Source: Crotophaga sulcirostris (lineage: Eukaryota > Chordata > Aves > Cuculiformes > Crotophagidae). From it: a stretch of DNA of 64,000 nucleotides. The position numbers were made by a program, and so were the translations under genes. Shown here in pieces: positions 1-18,772 of this stretch. The notes beneath the pieces are model-generated. The model was not told the origin of the DNA, searched no databases, and worked only from the letters and a program-made list of their open reading frames with translations. The DNA is taken from positions 1,439,266 to 1,503,265 of the forward strand of contig VYZB01000219.1 in assembly GCA_013397455.1 (NCBI GenBank), read 5' to 3'. Position 1 is the stretch's first letter. Each line of letters opens with the position of its first letter.

Positions 1-1830
1 GAGCAGCGAGATGATGTTAGCACTGAAGCCTGGCTTTCTCTGTCTCGTTGGTGGAGCTGTGCCTTTAACTCGGTGTTTCCCCCAACACGCATCGAGAACT
101 TGACAAATAGGGCACCTGGCTTGGTTCATGAGCAACTTTCCTATGTGGATGGGGGCACGTCAAGGCACAGAAAAAGGATGTGATCACCACCTTCAGGCTG
201 AAGCTGCGGAGAGGAAGCTCAGCCCAGGTTGAAGAAACAGAGTAGAAGCAATATTCCCTTTTTTATGCTTGATAGGACACACAGTGGAATCACTGACATA
301 GAACTAAGGAAGGGGGAGCTGAGGGAATCACTGATTGTTGGAAACTTTATTCAAATTAGAGGGAATTGAGAACATCAGCACTGCAGTCATCTGCTGCCTG
401 GCAAGAGTACCTGATAAGATTTCCTCTGGATACTTTATTGCCTGTGTGAAACCGAAGTAACTTCCCAAGAGGGATATGAACCCTGATGTCTGTCTGAAGG
501 GCGGGATTTACAGTGACTTATTTTGATACTTTGGCTGGAGCATTCATTCCAATCACACGATTTGCTTGGCTCTACCCCAGTTAAATAGATTGCAATGTAA
601 TATGCCACTTCCTCCTGTCATTCATCCCTCTGCTGAGGAGTTGATACAGAATATTTATTTTGGCCAGTAGATTCATTAAACTTTAGTGTCCGTTTCTTTT
701 AAGATTGAAAGCTGTAGACTTGGTTATGTGGATTTTGGATAAAGATGATTGAAGTTTTTTATACCTTCCATTCCACCTAGTAATCAAACTGGCAGGCATG
801 CAGGCAGTTAAACGTCCTGTGCAGTAAAACAGCCCCATCGGTCTTTCAGAATTAAACTGGTGTCTTAAAACAATCTAGAATTCAAGTTCTCCATGCTGCT
901 GATGTTTAAGCCAGTCAGAAAGAGGATTCTTGCAATGACTTTTATTGGACGTGCATAAGTGAGTAGAAGGGTCTGTGCTGAGTGTGCCTGCCTGCTCCGG
1001 CTGCCCTGAGGGAACAGCAGCCAACAGATCCGCTCAAAGGAGCGTGGGGCTTGGATAGTTGTGGACATCCTACACCAACAGAGCCAGGGCTGGCCAGGAA
1101 ATTGGGCAAAAGTAACTTAAAAGCCTTGATACTAAGCATTGCTTTAGCTGTTGGTCAGCTTAAATGATCTGGCAGGATGAATTTTGCTTTAAAGGGAAGA
1201 AAATTGAAGGATAAGTTCATTTTCCAGCAAATTTATGGCTATTTTCTCTACAGCCAGTTATGCACAGGACAGTTACTGCTGCTGTTACTTAACTCTGCTT
1301 TCTGAGGCTGAATTTGTCATAGCTACTGTGGATTTCATCATTCCACCTTTCGGACTTCAAGAAGTCAGCAGGTGGAGCAAACCAGTAGTTGTGGTAGCTG
1401 GCAGGTTGGAAGCTGATCTGTAATGAGGCTTTGCGGTATAAAACCAAACTGACAAACAGCATGACCTGTGAACTAAGCAAGTTCTGCTTTCCTGGCTGAA
1501 ATGCTAGGAAAATTACTCTTTCAGTTTTGCCATCCAGTGAGGATGTGATCCATTTCACTGAACACTTTCCAGGGCCAGTCCCTAGTGTTTTGCTATTACA
1601 CCTGCCTGTAACCTCAAGTGAGGAACTGGTGATGCTGTCAAAGCAATCAAGATTAAATATTAGTTTTCTTTTTTCCCTTGGCAGAAATTGTGTGAGACAA
1701 TAATAAGGGGAGGTCTCAACTCCTGAATCTACTCTGCCTCTAGCCTATTTGTAAAGATAGCAGTGATCACCTACAGAACTACAATTCATCAAGGCATATT
1801 GTTTCTGGCAGCCTTTAACCAGAGTCCTTA
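1..1830 (+). other. ETF1: ETF1 intron sequence, nothing further recognised
   Basis: No ETF1 exon for residues before 135 and no other recognisable coding exon was found in this stretch. The short open frames lack recognisable similarity and are read as noise. The region is best taken as the 3' part of the ETF1 intron ending at 2473. Confidence 0.75.
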
Positions 1831-2455
1831 ATCATAGGATCATGGAATGGTTTGGGTTGGAAGAGACCTCAAAGCCCATCCAATTCCAACCCCCTGCCGT
1901 GGGCAGGGACACCTCCCACTGGACCAGGGTGCTCCAAGCCCCATCCATCCTGGCCTTGAACACCTCCCAGGATGGGGCAGCCACCACTTCTCTGGGCAAC
2001 CTGGGCCAGGGCCTCCCCACCCTCATCGTGAAGAATTTCTTCCTAATGTCTAATCTAAATCTTTCCCCCTTCCAATTTAAGGCCACTCCCCCTTGTCCTG
2101 TCCCTGCATTCCTTGATCAAGAGCCCCTCCCCAGCTTTCCTGGAGCCCCTTTCAGTACTGGGAGGCTACTCTAAGGTCTCCCCACAGCCTTCTCTTCTCC
2201 AGGCTGAACAACCCCAACTCTCTCAGCCTGTCCTTTTACAGGAGGTGCTCCAGCCCTTGGATCATCTTCATGGCCTCCTCTGGACTCACTGTAACAGTTC
2301 CACATCTTTCTTAGGTTGGGTATTCCAGAACTGGATACAATAGGCCGGTGGGGTCTCATGAGAATGGAGTAGAGGGAGAGGAATGCCTTCCTTGACCTAC
2401 TGGCCGCACTTCTTTTGATGCAGCCCACGATACAACTGGTGCTCACTGCTGACAG
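1831..2455 (-). repeat. CR1 LINE fragment, antisense, next to an ETF1 acceptor
   Basis: It starts with the CR1 3' end in reverse (ATCATAGGATCATGGAATGG, then TTTGGGTTGGAAGAG) and continues through the typical 3' part of the reverse-transcriptase ORF. At 2405-2430 it matches the CR1 segment GGGCTGCATCAAAAGAAGTG in reverse complement. The coding frame is decayed. The 5' end lies about 20 bp from the splice acceptor at 2473. Confidence 0.93.
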
Positions 2456-2473
2456 CATCTTTTTCTGTTTCAG

Positions 2474-9325
<6,852 letters not shown>

Positions 9326-10064
9326 GTAGTCGCCCTGGGTCTGGCAAAACGTGCCTCGCCCCTCCAGCATCCAACCCAAGGAGCAAACTCGTGGTGGAAA
9401 ACACAACAGATCCCTGCCTTAGAATTGGAACATTTCCAGAACTTGATCCGCAAGCATTGGATTTAAAAAAGCGAAACCCTACACTTGATTTGTCATAGTG
9501 TCAGTACAGCAGCAAACTACTAAGTTCCTATATGCCACTTTGGACTAATTTAAAAAGAATCCCAGTTTTTACTTTTACTCAATGATGAAATTGGTTGCTC
9601 TTGTATTTTATGAAAATCATTTTTTTAACCTTCATGATACATTAACTGCTGTAAACCTCTTCCTTCAAAAATTAATAGAAGTAAGATCCTACTGGTTTGT
9701 TTCTTTTTACTTTGGAGAAATCAGTTGCTACATTTTGCAGCAACGTAGACCCATTTACATGGCATTCTCAGCTTAGACTGCAGAAGAAGAAATGTAATGA
9801 AATTGGAGCCATTCATTCGCTTCAAAAGAATGAGAAGGCACTTCCCTAGAGTGCTAGCTTGTAACGTGTGGCTTGCAAATTCAGATGGTTTGGGGAGGCT
9901 TACCCAGCCGAATGTGCTTTAATGTATCTGGGGATGCACTGCTTTTACAAACTAGGAAACGCACTTCACTGATTGCAATGGAAATGCTGCTGAAGTCTTG
10001 GGCTTAATTTGGGTTTGAGCAGTGCAGCCTTCAGGAGGGGTTTTTTTTTTTCAGTCTTGACAAA

Positions 10065-10070
10065 AATAAA
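10065..10070 (+). promoter_or_regulatory. ETF1: candidate proximal poly(A) signal AATAAA in ETF1 3'UTR
   Basis: A canonical AATAAA lies about 740 bp after the ETF1 stop codon. Use of it would give a short 3'UTR isoform. Only the hexamer is seen; usage is not proven. Confidence 0.35.
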
Positions 10071-11143
10071 CCTACAATTTAAGTGAAGTAAGGTACACTT
10101 TGCTTTGTGTTGTTCCTCAGTAAGTTTTGTTTTTCTTTTTGCTTTAGGACTGCGTAAGGTCTCCTTGATTATGTGAGTTTGAACCCACAATTGTTTAATG
10201 GAAGCGGGTATTTTACAGGAATAATTAATAAGTGAAGTCCTTGACTGACCCTCAGTACTGGTGCATCTGGAGCCTTGGATACTAGTTGGCATAGGACGTC
10301 CATCTCCAGCACTAAGGCGGTCTGTTGTAGGGGCTCACAAACCTCCTGCAAATCCGATGCTGAACTCTAATACACCCTTAATGGGTGAAAACTTCTGGTT
10401 GCATCCAGACTCCAGGAAGCTTTTTGTCATGCCTGCTATATAGAATGCATTTCAGCTGGCTAGAAATGGCTACGGGTTTTTCAGAGGGTCTGCAGGCAGA
10501 GGGTGAAGTGAACATTGGCACGAGATAATGCACAAGTCTTGCTGCTTTCTGGCGTTCTCTGGGCATGCTGACACAGCACTGCCAGGTACCTCTGTTCTTC
10601 ACTTGCTCTGTCACTCCTGGTGCATCGGTCAAAAGCAGCTTCTGTTCCAAGTTGCATACCTGCCTATTTTTCCGATAATCCTGTTTCACTTGAATGGAGG
10701 GGGAGCTTGTCTTAAAACTTCTGCCACGCTGTTCTTTGAGGTCCAAAATTACTGTCATGGTGAGCAATACAATTTGTAACCCTGGTTTATGACCTGGCAG
10801 ATGGCTTTGCTGTCATTCTCACACGGAAGCTGGAATTCTCACGGAAGGTGTGACTGGGTCTGCCGTAGATCTGCGCAAACCCAGGCTGGAGCACCTTTGC
10901 GGTCTCCACAGCGGTATGTTCTGGATTTTGCCATTGTAAATGGGTCGAATGTGACATGACAAGACCAGAAAAATTGGATGTAAATTTACATTTTTTTGAA
11001 TATACTGCTTGTTGTTTCACATGATACATTAGGGTATGCAGCTCCTTTTTGTAGTTTTTATTTTTACTATTTAAGTTTGGAAATGATGCCAAATTTTTGT
11101 ATTTCTTTAATCAATGTGTTCTCTTCAGTGATATATATTGCAT

Positions 11144-11171
11144 TATATATTGATGTGTATATCAATATATA
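11144..11171 (+). other. perfect AT-rich hairpin near the 3' end of the ETF1 transcript
   Basis: The arms TATATATTGAT and ATCAATATATA are exact reverse complements (11 bp) around a 6-base loop GTGTAT. The element sits about 140 bp upstream of the distal poly(A) signal, inside an alternating TA-rich stretch (11130-11190). A structural RNA role is possible, but AT-rich palindromes also arise by chance. Confidence 0.45.
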
Positions 11172-11310
11172 CTGATATGTATTACACTCACACATACAAA
11201 CACGTTAAACGGGGGTGAAAAATCCTAGCCTTCGCATACTATATAGCCTCTGCAGAGAGATCCCGAGCAGTGATATCTTGGTGTTGTGATGTACAGAAAT
11301 GGAGAAGAGT

Positions 11311-11316
11311 ATTAAA
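11311..11316 (+). promoter_or_regulatory. ETF1: candidate distal poly(A) signal ATTAAA of ETF1
   Basis: ATTAAA, the commonest variant signal, lies about 2 kb after the stop. It is followed within 40 bases by the T-rich stretch GGTTTATTTTCTTTAG, a plausible downstream element. The position matches the expected length of the ETF1 3'UTR. Confidence 0.5.
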
Positions 11317-11335
11317 CCATATTTAAGAATATAGT

Positions 11336-13189
11336 ACGGACTCCTGGTTTATTTTCTTTAGCCCAGGAAACTCCTGCTTTATTCTCAGCCTCAGGCCAGT
11401 GCCTGAGTTTTGAGGTAGCTGTTTTGTAGCTGGGCTTGAGAACATCGCCTTCCATTGTTGTACTGTGGAGTTCTTTGAAGCTGCAGCAGGAATCGAACTG
11501 CAGAAGTGGTGGGGAGACCAGCAGCCCGAGTTCAAAGCAAGCTGTGCTGTGAGTGTTACCTGAACCGAGGCAGCTACAAAATGCTCTGTGGGTACAGAAA
11601 CCTGCCCTTCATATTCTCACAGCACACCTGCATGCTTTGGCTTTAAAGGAGCCTTTTCTATCTGGTGTTTTAGTGCAGGGCAGACCCAGCTCAGAGATGT
11701 TCTTGCCTCCACTGGGGTTTCTGTGCCCAAGTCTGGCGAGTCGATGACTCCCAGAGAAACATTCTCCTTCCCTGGCTGGGAAGACAATATGTAAAAGGCA
11801 TCATTGATATCAGAAATTTTAAGGGATGCTTTAAGTCACCTGCCAGCTGGTCTTGCCTAGCAGTGAGTCTGGCTAAAGCTGGGCATCCAGCTTCTCGTGC
11901 CACAGCACCGGAACGGAGCAGGATCCGGGCTGTGGAGCTGCCTGCCCCTTGCTGTTCTGTGCAGCGTCTTGCAGCAATAGCTCTTCCCGGGAGCTCGGTG
12001 AACTGCAGTTTGTCTGCAGAGGGGAGAGCGTGGCTCCTGGTCCTCAGGTCTCTGCATGACAGAAGTTATGGAGATGCAGTGTTTCTGCTGGAGCAGAAAT
12101 AAACACGATGCCCAAACTCCTTTCGCTGCATGCATCTCCTGCTACCTGAGACCTTGGTGCAGCACCGTGATTGCTGCTCAGCTGGCAGGGCAGATCAGAC
12201 TGTCAGGTCCAGATCAGCACAGAATAGTAAAAAAAAAAAAAAATCATCCCTTCAGCCTGTTTTTGTCTTGGGAGAAGCCCCTGTTTGCAGAAAGGCTACC
12301 CCAGTCTGTAACCAGGCATGGGATGTATATTAGTTTCCAAAAACCAGAATTATTTCTCGGTTAATCCTTTACTGGCAGAAACTGCCAACCTGCTTTTTGC
12401 TTTTCCGTTTCCAAGGGCAAAAGAGGAGCAGTGAAGCCTGGCTGCTTGGAGCAGTGTCCAAGGGCTGTCGAGTTCAGCGCCACAGACCCTCCCCACTGGA
12501 CATGCTTGGACACTGCTCTTTCCACCTGTACTGATTCTCGGGTCTCTACCCCGCTGTGTTTCTGCAGGAAAACACAAGTTCATCTGATCTGCAGAGCCGG
12601 TGGGGGCTGGGGTCCCCACTGCCTGCACATTGCATCCCCTCCAGCTGGCTGCAGCCCTGCTGGCATCTGCAGCTCCTCCCCGAGGCACTTCTTGCCTGCA
12701 GAAGGATGAGGCCACTTCGGAGTGAAACTTTTCTTCCTTGCAGCTGCCAAAATAAGGTTGTGGGGTGCTGTTAACCCCTCAGGAAGTGGTGCCCGGAACT
12801 CACTTTTGACCTGGTTCCAAGGGTCAGCGTTGGCACTCGGATTGTCTCCTATTCGAAAGCACCGACATACAGTCATCTTTTTTTCACCTCAAATATTGCA
12901 GAGCTGGCAAATACTCTGGCATATAAACACCAACATCACCTTGCAGTGCTTGCCTGGGAGACCCCACTGCATTCAGCCCACTGATAGCGGCAACGGGGAG
13001 TTTGGGAGGGAGTTCAGTGGGGCCAAGTTTGCGCATGTTCAGCCACGAGTGATTGGAGTCTGCAGGTTTGTGTTCACACATGGAGCAGGATGGTGTGCAG
13101 TGTGCCTGCTGTCCTGGGGGCTGCTAAGTAATCATTTCCCCAGAAGGGGTTCAATCCTGATTAGCTGGAAACATGAGAATCACTTCAGG
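11336..13189. other. intergenic sequence downstream of ETF1
   Basis: No exon was recognised. It contains an A15 tract at 12229-12243 and a further AATAAA near 12100. Several frames of 60-180 codons occur on both strands in moderately GC-rich sequence and overlap each other, so none is called. Confidence 0.7.
12229..12243 (+). repeat. poly(A) tract (A15)
   Basis: Fifteen consecutive A residues. No upstream retrocopy is recognised, so this may be a simple homopolymer. Confidence 0.9.
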
Positions 13190-13272
13190 ACATGGTTTAG
13201 CACAGTGGGGTTCGGGCTGATGGTCAGACTGGATGAGCTTAGAGGTCTTTTCCAACCTTTAGGATTCTATCC
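13190..13272 (+). repeat. short CR1 3'-end fragment
   Basis: The stretch ACATGGTTTAGCACAGTGG leads to GGTCAGACTGGATGAGCTTA, then TTTTCCAACCTTTAGGATTCT. These are the last CR1 bases in sense orientation. The copy is about 80 bp and strongly 5'-truncated. Confidence 0.8.
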
Positions 13273-16001
13273 ATAAATAAAGTGTTGTTTCCAGTATGTT
13301 GCATGGAGCCACTTCTGTGCATCTTGAAGAGATTTAATGCATTTCAAGGGTCCTATCCTGCACTGGTGCTGTCCCACATCTGAATTTGGCAGCGGCATGC
13401 ACAGGGCGCGCATCGCTACAGCCGGCTGTGAAGAGGCTCGCGTGAGCAGTTGTAGCAGATGAGCGGCTGCTGCTCGCTGCCTGAATGCATTTATCTTCTT
13501 GTGCCAAAGCGCTTCAACTCTTCTCACCACTTCAGCTGTCCGTGCCCTCAGTAATGCCCACTGAATTCTTATTTTAGGTACTGTAAGTCCTTGCTGCTCT
13601 TACCACATTCCCCGGTTCCGTTGAAGTTGGCATCGTACGCTCAGATATTCTGATAATGCTCTTTTTAAACGCTACTTTTTGTAGAGCTGTAATTAAAGAC
13701 AGAATTTGCCCTTTGTAACTTGTTATTTCAGGAGCTGGAGCCTGGCCTGCGCCATTGTTGCTCGCAGGCTACAAATGCCATTGTCCTGGGAAGCCGAGTG
13801 CAGCCGCCGGCACTGAATGGCAGCTCTGGAATTTCACTCGGCTATTTTTAGTTGCTGGTGAAAAATTGCACTTCCAACACTTTTGAGTCTTTGTCAGTGC
13901 TTAAATAAATCAAAGGGCAAATCCTGACTTCTCGCTAATCAGCGAGACGAGGAGGTGACCTTAAACTGGGAGCTGGGAAAAGGGTGAAGTGTGGGTGAGG
14001 GAGAAGAGCCCCAGCTCTGCCCCGGAATCAGTGCCTGGCTCAGAAGGGGCTGCAGGGGTGGTAGGACATTGCTGCACAGCTGTAGCCATCAGCCTGCTTT
14101 ATGCAGGTGGTCCATGGCCCTTGCTGTGCCAGGGTTGCTCCTGGCTCCTTGCTCTTCTCCCTGTGCCCCTTTTAGGGTCAGTCCCCCCATTTTCCTCTGC
14201 CTCCCCCAGTCTCCTCCTCTGTCACTCTCCATGGAGCCACGGTGGTGGCTATCGCGGATGTGGGTGCTCTTCAAAAGCTGGGATCCAGAGGCAGGAGCTC
14301 CAGGAGGAGCTGTGTGTGAGTCCAGGTTGGTAAGTACCAAGCTGTCATGTGCTGGACTATTCCCTTCACACCCAACCACCCCTGGAGCTGTGAGGCAAAA
14401 CCTGCTTCTAACCTACAGGTTCTTCTTTTTTTAATGCCAGGGCAGGAGTTTTCTAAGAACCTTCTTCATCTGTTTGGCCACCAGGTTTCCACATTGGCAG
14501 AAAAAAACTCATTCTCTGGTAACAGGATCTTCACAGCCAAGCTTCCTTGTCTTGGTGTTCCCTGCCATGTGCTTGGAGAGTCCCAAATGGCTGCTTTGCT
14601 GCTTTCTTCCCCTGTGCTCTGGCTTCAGGACTTGGTTTGAATGGGCCCAGTGGGTTCCCAGCAGCCTCAAGTTACCTAGGAGCTGCTCTGCACATTGTCC
14701 AGGCTCTGAGAGCCCTGTGAAGGTACAAGGGTACCAAGGGCAGTAGTGCCTGGGAGGACCCTGTGCAGTGGCCAGAAAATCCTGGCCAGCTCTGGGACAG
14801 CATCCCCAGGGCTCCAGTGGTGGGTGTGGGCAGCACTGACCTACTCACACTGCTGGTGCTGTGGGGTTGAGCACCCCAGACCAGACTCCTGCCCTGCTCC
14901 TGCAGGCTGGCAGTGCCAGAATCGGGGAGCTGGAGGATGCTGCTGGGTGAAGCCCCAACATCAGAGCAGAGGGTGCAGTGCAGCGGAGACAAATTGTGGA
15001 TGGCGATGGCTTGCTGTGCATTTGGGGCACTGCAGCTCACTCGGCTGCACCCGCAGTTATCAGTGCCCAGGTGCCCCTCAGTCCACCCTGGAGTGCTCAC
15101 CCCTCGCCCTGTCCCTGTTCCCAAACGCACCCCCAGGCACAGGACCCAGGGCAGATATCACAGCCCATGAAGCCTCAAGCCCTGAACAGGGCTTATGTTT
15201 TCCATCTTGATGGTGGTTTCCATCATGCCGCAGTGTTCACCGGGCTGCTGACCACTTTTTGGGCTGCTCCCCTGGGGTTATCTGGTCCTTTTGGGGGATT
15301 TAAATGGGTTTGGAGCTGGGAGGAAGGGCTGCTCTGCGCAACTGTGTGGGACCTTTTGCTGTGCTGGTTGCTACAGCACCCCAGGAGGTTTGCCCTGTCC
15401 CCAGGAACAGGTTGCAGGCAGAGGAGCTCACAAAATCCCTCTGCTCCTCTCTAGCTGATTTCTCAGGAGCTGCTTTCAGCCTAAGTTGCTACACTTCAGT
15501 AGAAAAGCTCCTGAATGCTCTCATGTTGCAACTCATGCTGCTCCTCAATACCTGCCGTGAACGTCCGGGACATGTTGGACAGCCGTGCTGAACCTCTCCT
15601 CAGTTAAACCCAGCACAGGATGTCTGACTGGCTGAACTGGTGTAAGGAATTGCCCCTGTTCATGTGTAGCCTTGTACCCATGCCTCTCACTGCAGCATTT
15701 CTCCCTACATGTAGCCATGTAAAAAGCTTCATCAGGTCTCCTCTCCAGCTTTGCTTCTTGAGACTAAAGAACTCAGCTCCTTTGGTCTTTTCCTGGGGAC
15801 CAGCTTGTGCCGTGAGTCTCTCCCCTGGCCTCACGCCTGCTCGAGCGCTCCTCGTGTGAGGGGCCGGGTACAGGATCCGACCAAGGCTGCATAGGGCACA
15901 GCCCACATCTCACCCCCTTCTCAACCATGGGTGGCTTTGGGGTGGCATTGGGGTTGTGCAGGAGGACACCGACTTGGTCGACTGGTGTATGGGAAGGACG
16001 T
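13273..16001. other. intergenic sequence, GC-rich from about 13.98 kb, no gene recognised
   Basis: Many overlapping frames occur on both strands in the GC-rich part (13.98-15.5 kb), which is expected when stop codons are rare. None resembles a known protein. A weak CR1-like stretch may exist at 15.6-15.85 kb. Confidence 0.65.
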
Positions 16002-16182
16002 AGAATCACAGAGTCGTTTAGGTTGGAAAAGACCTTTAAGATCACCAGGTCCAACCACAAATCTCACAGTGCCAAGTTCACATCTAAACCATGTCCCTAA
16101 GCGCCAACATCTGCACGTTCAAACCCCTGCAGGGATGGTGACTCAACCACTTCCCTGGGCAGCCTGTGCCAGTGCTTGACAA
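16002..16182 (-). repeat. CR1 3'-end fragment, reverse orientation
   Basis: It starts AGAATCACAGAGTCGTTTAG and continues GTTGGAAAAGACCTTTAAGA, the reverse complement of a CR1 3' end. It ends near CCTGGGCAGCCTGTGCCAGT. Confidence 0.92.
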
Positions 16183-18350
16183 CAGACCTTGGGATTATCC
16201 CCAACAGGGCAGATCTGCATAGTCATGTCTAAATTTACCCAAAATAGCAGAGAAATTGTATTATTTGAGGACATGAGGGACTGGAGACCGGCAACTTGCC
16301 TGGAAGCTAAAAGTGCGTGGAAAAAGTATTTACCTAGCAAGGAAAATGGAAAATTTATGGGAAACAAGTGGCAGAAGAGAACAAGGAGAGATGGCTGATG
16401 TCATCTGCGTGCTGCTGTAGCTGGATGCCATCCTTCAGGTACGCTGGGGTACTGTGAATGGTCACAGATATCTGCAGCCCCACAGCCTCCAGTCACGCTC
16501 TTGCTGCTACTGCCTGGCTAGGACTGAGGTGCCTCTCTTCTGCATCCTCTGGCCTTTTTCCTGCTGAGGTGGTGCCTCCATCCACGCGTGGGGAGGGGAC
16601 ACTGCAGTTTTTATCATTCGCTATTTTGTGGGTATCTGCCTTTCAGCACAGCACATGGCTCCTGATGCTGCTCCTCCAGGCTGAGACCTGGGCGGTGCTC
16701 AGAGAAACGGGAGCTGTTCAGACACCTGGAAGCACCGAGAAAAAAGGCACTTCCTTAATTAAATGTCACCCTACAGGTCACAAACTAAATGCTGCCTTCA
16801 GGGAGTGGGAGAGCAATGCTCCCCAGCACTGCTGCAGGCTTCGGTGCCTTCCCAGGACAGATCCAAACATACATCAGCACCTCTGAGCAACGCTTCTGGA
16901 TATCAGCACCTACCCTAAGCTTTCAAATGCTGCTCCCTAAGTGTGGAGTCCTTGCAATCTGGCTGCCCTGGGGTCCACGCTCTGCATTGCCGTCATCACC
17001 CCTCCAGCCTGCAGGGCATCAGAATCCCTGTGGCTTTGGCGAACCTCAACGGATTGAAGTCACTAGGGTTAGAAAACAAAAAGGGAAAAATTTACTTAGC
17101 GATCGCCTCTGTTTAAAGAAAGGGTGTTTGTATCTGTTTAAATAGCAGTTCGTGAGGTTTGCATAGTGCTTACTTGACACAGGTATTTTGGAGTGGCCCG
17201 CAGGAACCCATGTGGGGCAGGCAATGGGGATGGGCAGAGGGACCGTCTTGTGTTCCTGGAGCCAGTGTGCAATCAGAAGAAAGTCCAGGGCCACCCAAGG
17301 AAGCTCCCACTGACTCACTGCCTGCAGAACGCGGCAGGTAACCAGCCGAAAGGACAATTTTCATGCTTTGCATGCGAGATAAAGCATAGGGACTTTCCTG
17401 TGAAACTCAAGTGTCAGAGGTGTAGCAAGCAGTTGGTGTCAGCTGCAGTCAACCCGCTTCACTCAGGCGCCGCTTGGGAGCCAAGAACATACTTCTGGAG
17501 GGTGGGGGAGGGAAGGGAAGATGCCTGGATGCTTTAAACCCGCGTCACAGTGGCAGTGGGCCATTGGCACCGCGTGCTGCCAGGACACGCCGGGTACATC
17601 TGTGTTGGTGTTTCTGCTGTCGTTGCCCCTGTTTTGTCACACATCGACACGTCTTGTCTCTTCCTTGCTGTTCTCTGCCTTCACCCACACTGGCCTCTAC
17701 TCTCCACTTAACTGCCTTGTTTTATTACACCGGGATGGATTTTGGTTGCACCCATGGCTGAGTGAATCTTAACCACCCCCCTCCTGTCTCCTCTGCGCAT
17801 CCCAGGAGTGACCAAAATCTGCATGGTTCTACCAGGCACACAGAGGGATGGCAAAGACATGCTCTGTAAAGCTGGGGATGCCTTTCTGTACACCCACCTT
17901 TGCCTTTCTGTGCTGCAATGAGCCTTGACGTGCTTCAGTCTGAGTTGGTTCAATGCTTGGGTCATGCTCATTTGGTACAGCAGCTCCAGGAGGAGCATCC
18001 CAGGAGTGTAAGGGCAGTGGGGAACATGCTGCCTGTGGCTTTGGTGCATGGAGCATCCCCCTCAGCAGTGGCTCAGAGCTGCTCCGAAACATCGGGGGAT
18101 GCTCTGCGTGGGAAGGGCAGATCCCATGGGGCTGTATCTTATGGCTCGTTACTTTTTCTTAACATCTTATTTATCTCAAGTATAGCAGAGTTCCTTTGTG
18201 GGGAAGGCAAGAGCTGGGTTTGAAAGGGAGACTGCCACACATGGGAGGTGAGTGCAGATGCCACTGGGACAGGCTCTTCTGGTGTGCCTATAGCCAGGGA
18301 AAATTTATATTGAATGAAAATCATACTCCTGCCCCTTTCCTTGCTGAGGT
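16183..18350. other. intergenic sequence, no gene recognised
   Basis: Moderately GC-rich. Overlapping frames of 60-140 codons on both strands show no recognisable domain, and no repeat is identified with confidence. Confidence 0.65.
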
Positions 18351-18772
18351 CGAGGGCGGGGATTCTCCCCCTCTGCTTCTCTCTGGTGAGGCCTCACCTG
18401 GAGCCCCGTGTCCAGTTCTGGAGTCCTGAGCACAGGAAGGACATGGAGCTGTTGGAGCAAGTCCACAGGAGGCCACAGAGATGATCCAAGGGCTGGAGTA
18501 CCTCCTGTAGGAGGACAGGCTGAGAGAGTTGGGGTTGTTCAGGCTGGAGAAGAGAAGGCTATGGGGAGACCTTAGAGCAGCCTCCCAGTACTGAAAGGGG
18601 CTCCTCCCAGAGCAGTGTTGGCTGCCCCATCCCTGGAGGTGTTCAAGGCCAAGTTGGATGGGGCTTTGATCCCCCTGATCCAGTGGGAGGTGTCCCTGCC
18701 CATGGCAGAGGGTTGGAACCAAATGGGCTTTGAGGTCCCTTCCAACCCAAACCATTCCTGGATTCTATGATT
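18351..18772 (+). repeat. CR1 fragment with internal deletion
   Basis: The sense CR1 sequence runs from the ATTCTCCCCCTCTGCTTCTC region through GACAGGCTGAGAGAGTTGGG. It then jumps at about 18604 from GAAAGGGGCTCC straight to CCCAGAGCAGTGTTGGCTGC. About 150 bp present in the sister copies at 20.4 and 23.5 kb is missing. It ends with GATTCTATGATTTT. Confidence 0.95.

Larger units (their letters stand above)
9326..11335 (+). other. ETF1: ETF1 3' untranslated region (approximate end)
   Basis: The sequence after the ETF1 stop is AT-rich, repeat-free and without a continuing open frame. Mammalian ETF1 transcripts carry a 3'UTR of roughly 2 kb, which fits the first plausible distal polyadenylation signal at 11311. 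The downstream boundary is an inference. Earlier (10065) or later (about 12100) signals could also be used. Confidence 0.65.

Noticed and set aside
1..1830. Search for the ETF1 exon encoding residues before 135 (ending FHTE)
   Set aside because: No matching codons or donor site were found, so that exon must lie to the left of the window.
13989..15600. Several frames of 90-158 codons on both strands
   Set aside because: GC-rich intergenic sequence. The frames overlap on both strands and none resembles a protein or has splice-site support.
15600..15860. Possible CR1-like stretch around CTTCATCAGGTCTCCTCTCC
   Set aside because: Only short, weak similarity was seen, with no clear 3' tail. Not enough to call a repeat.
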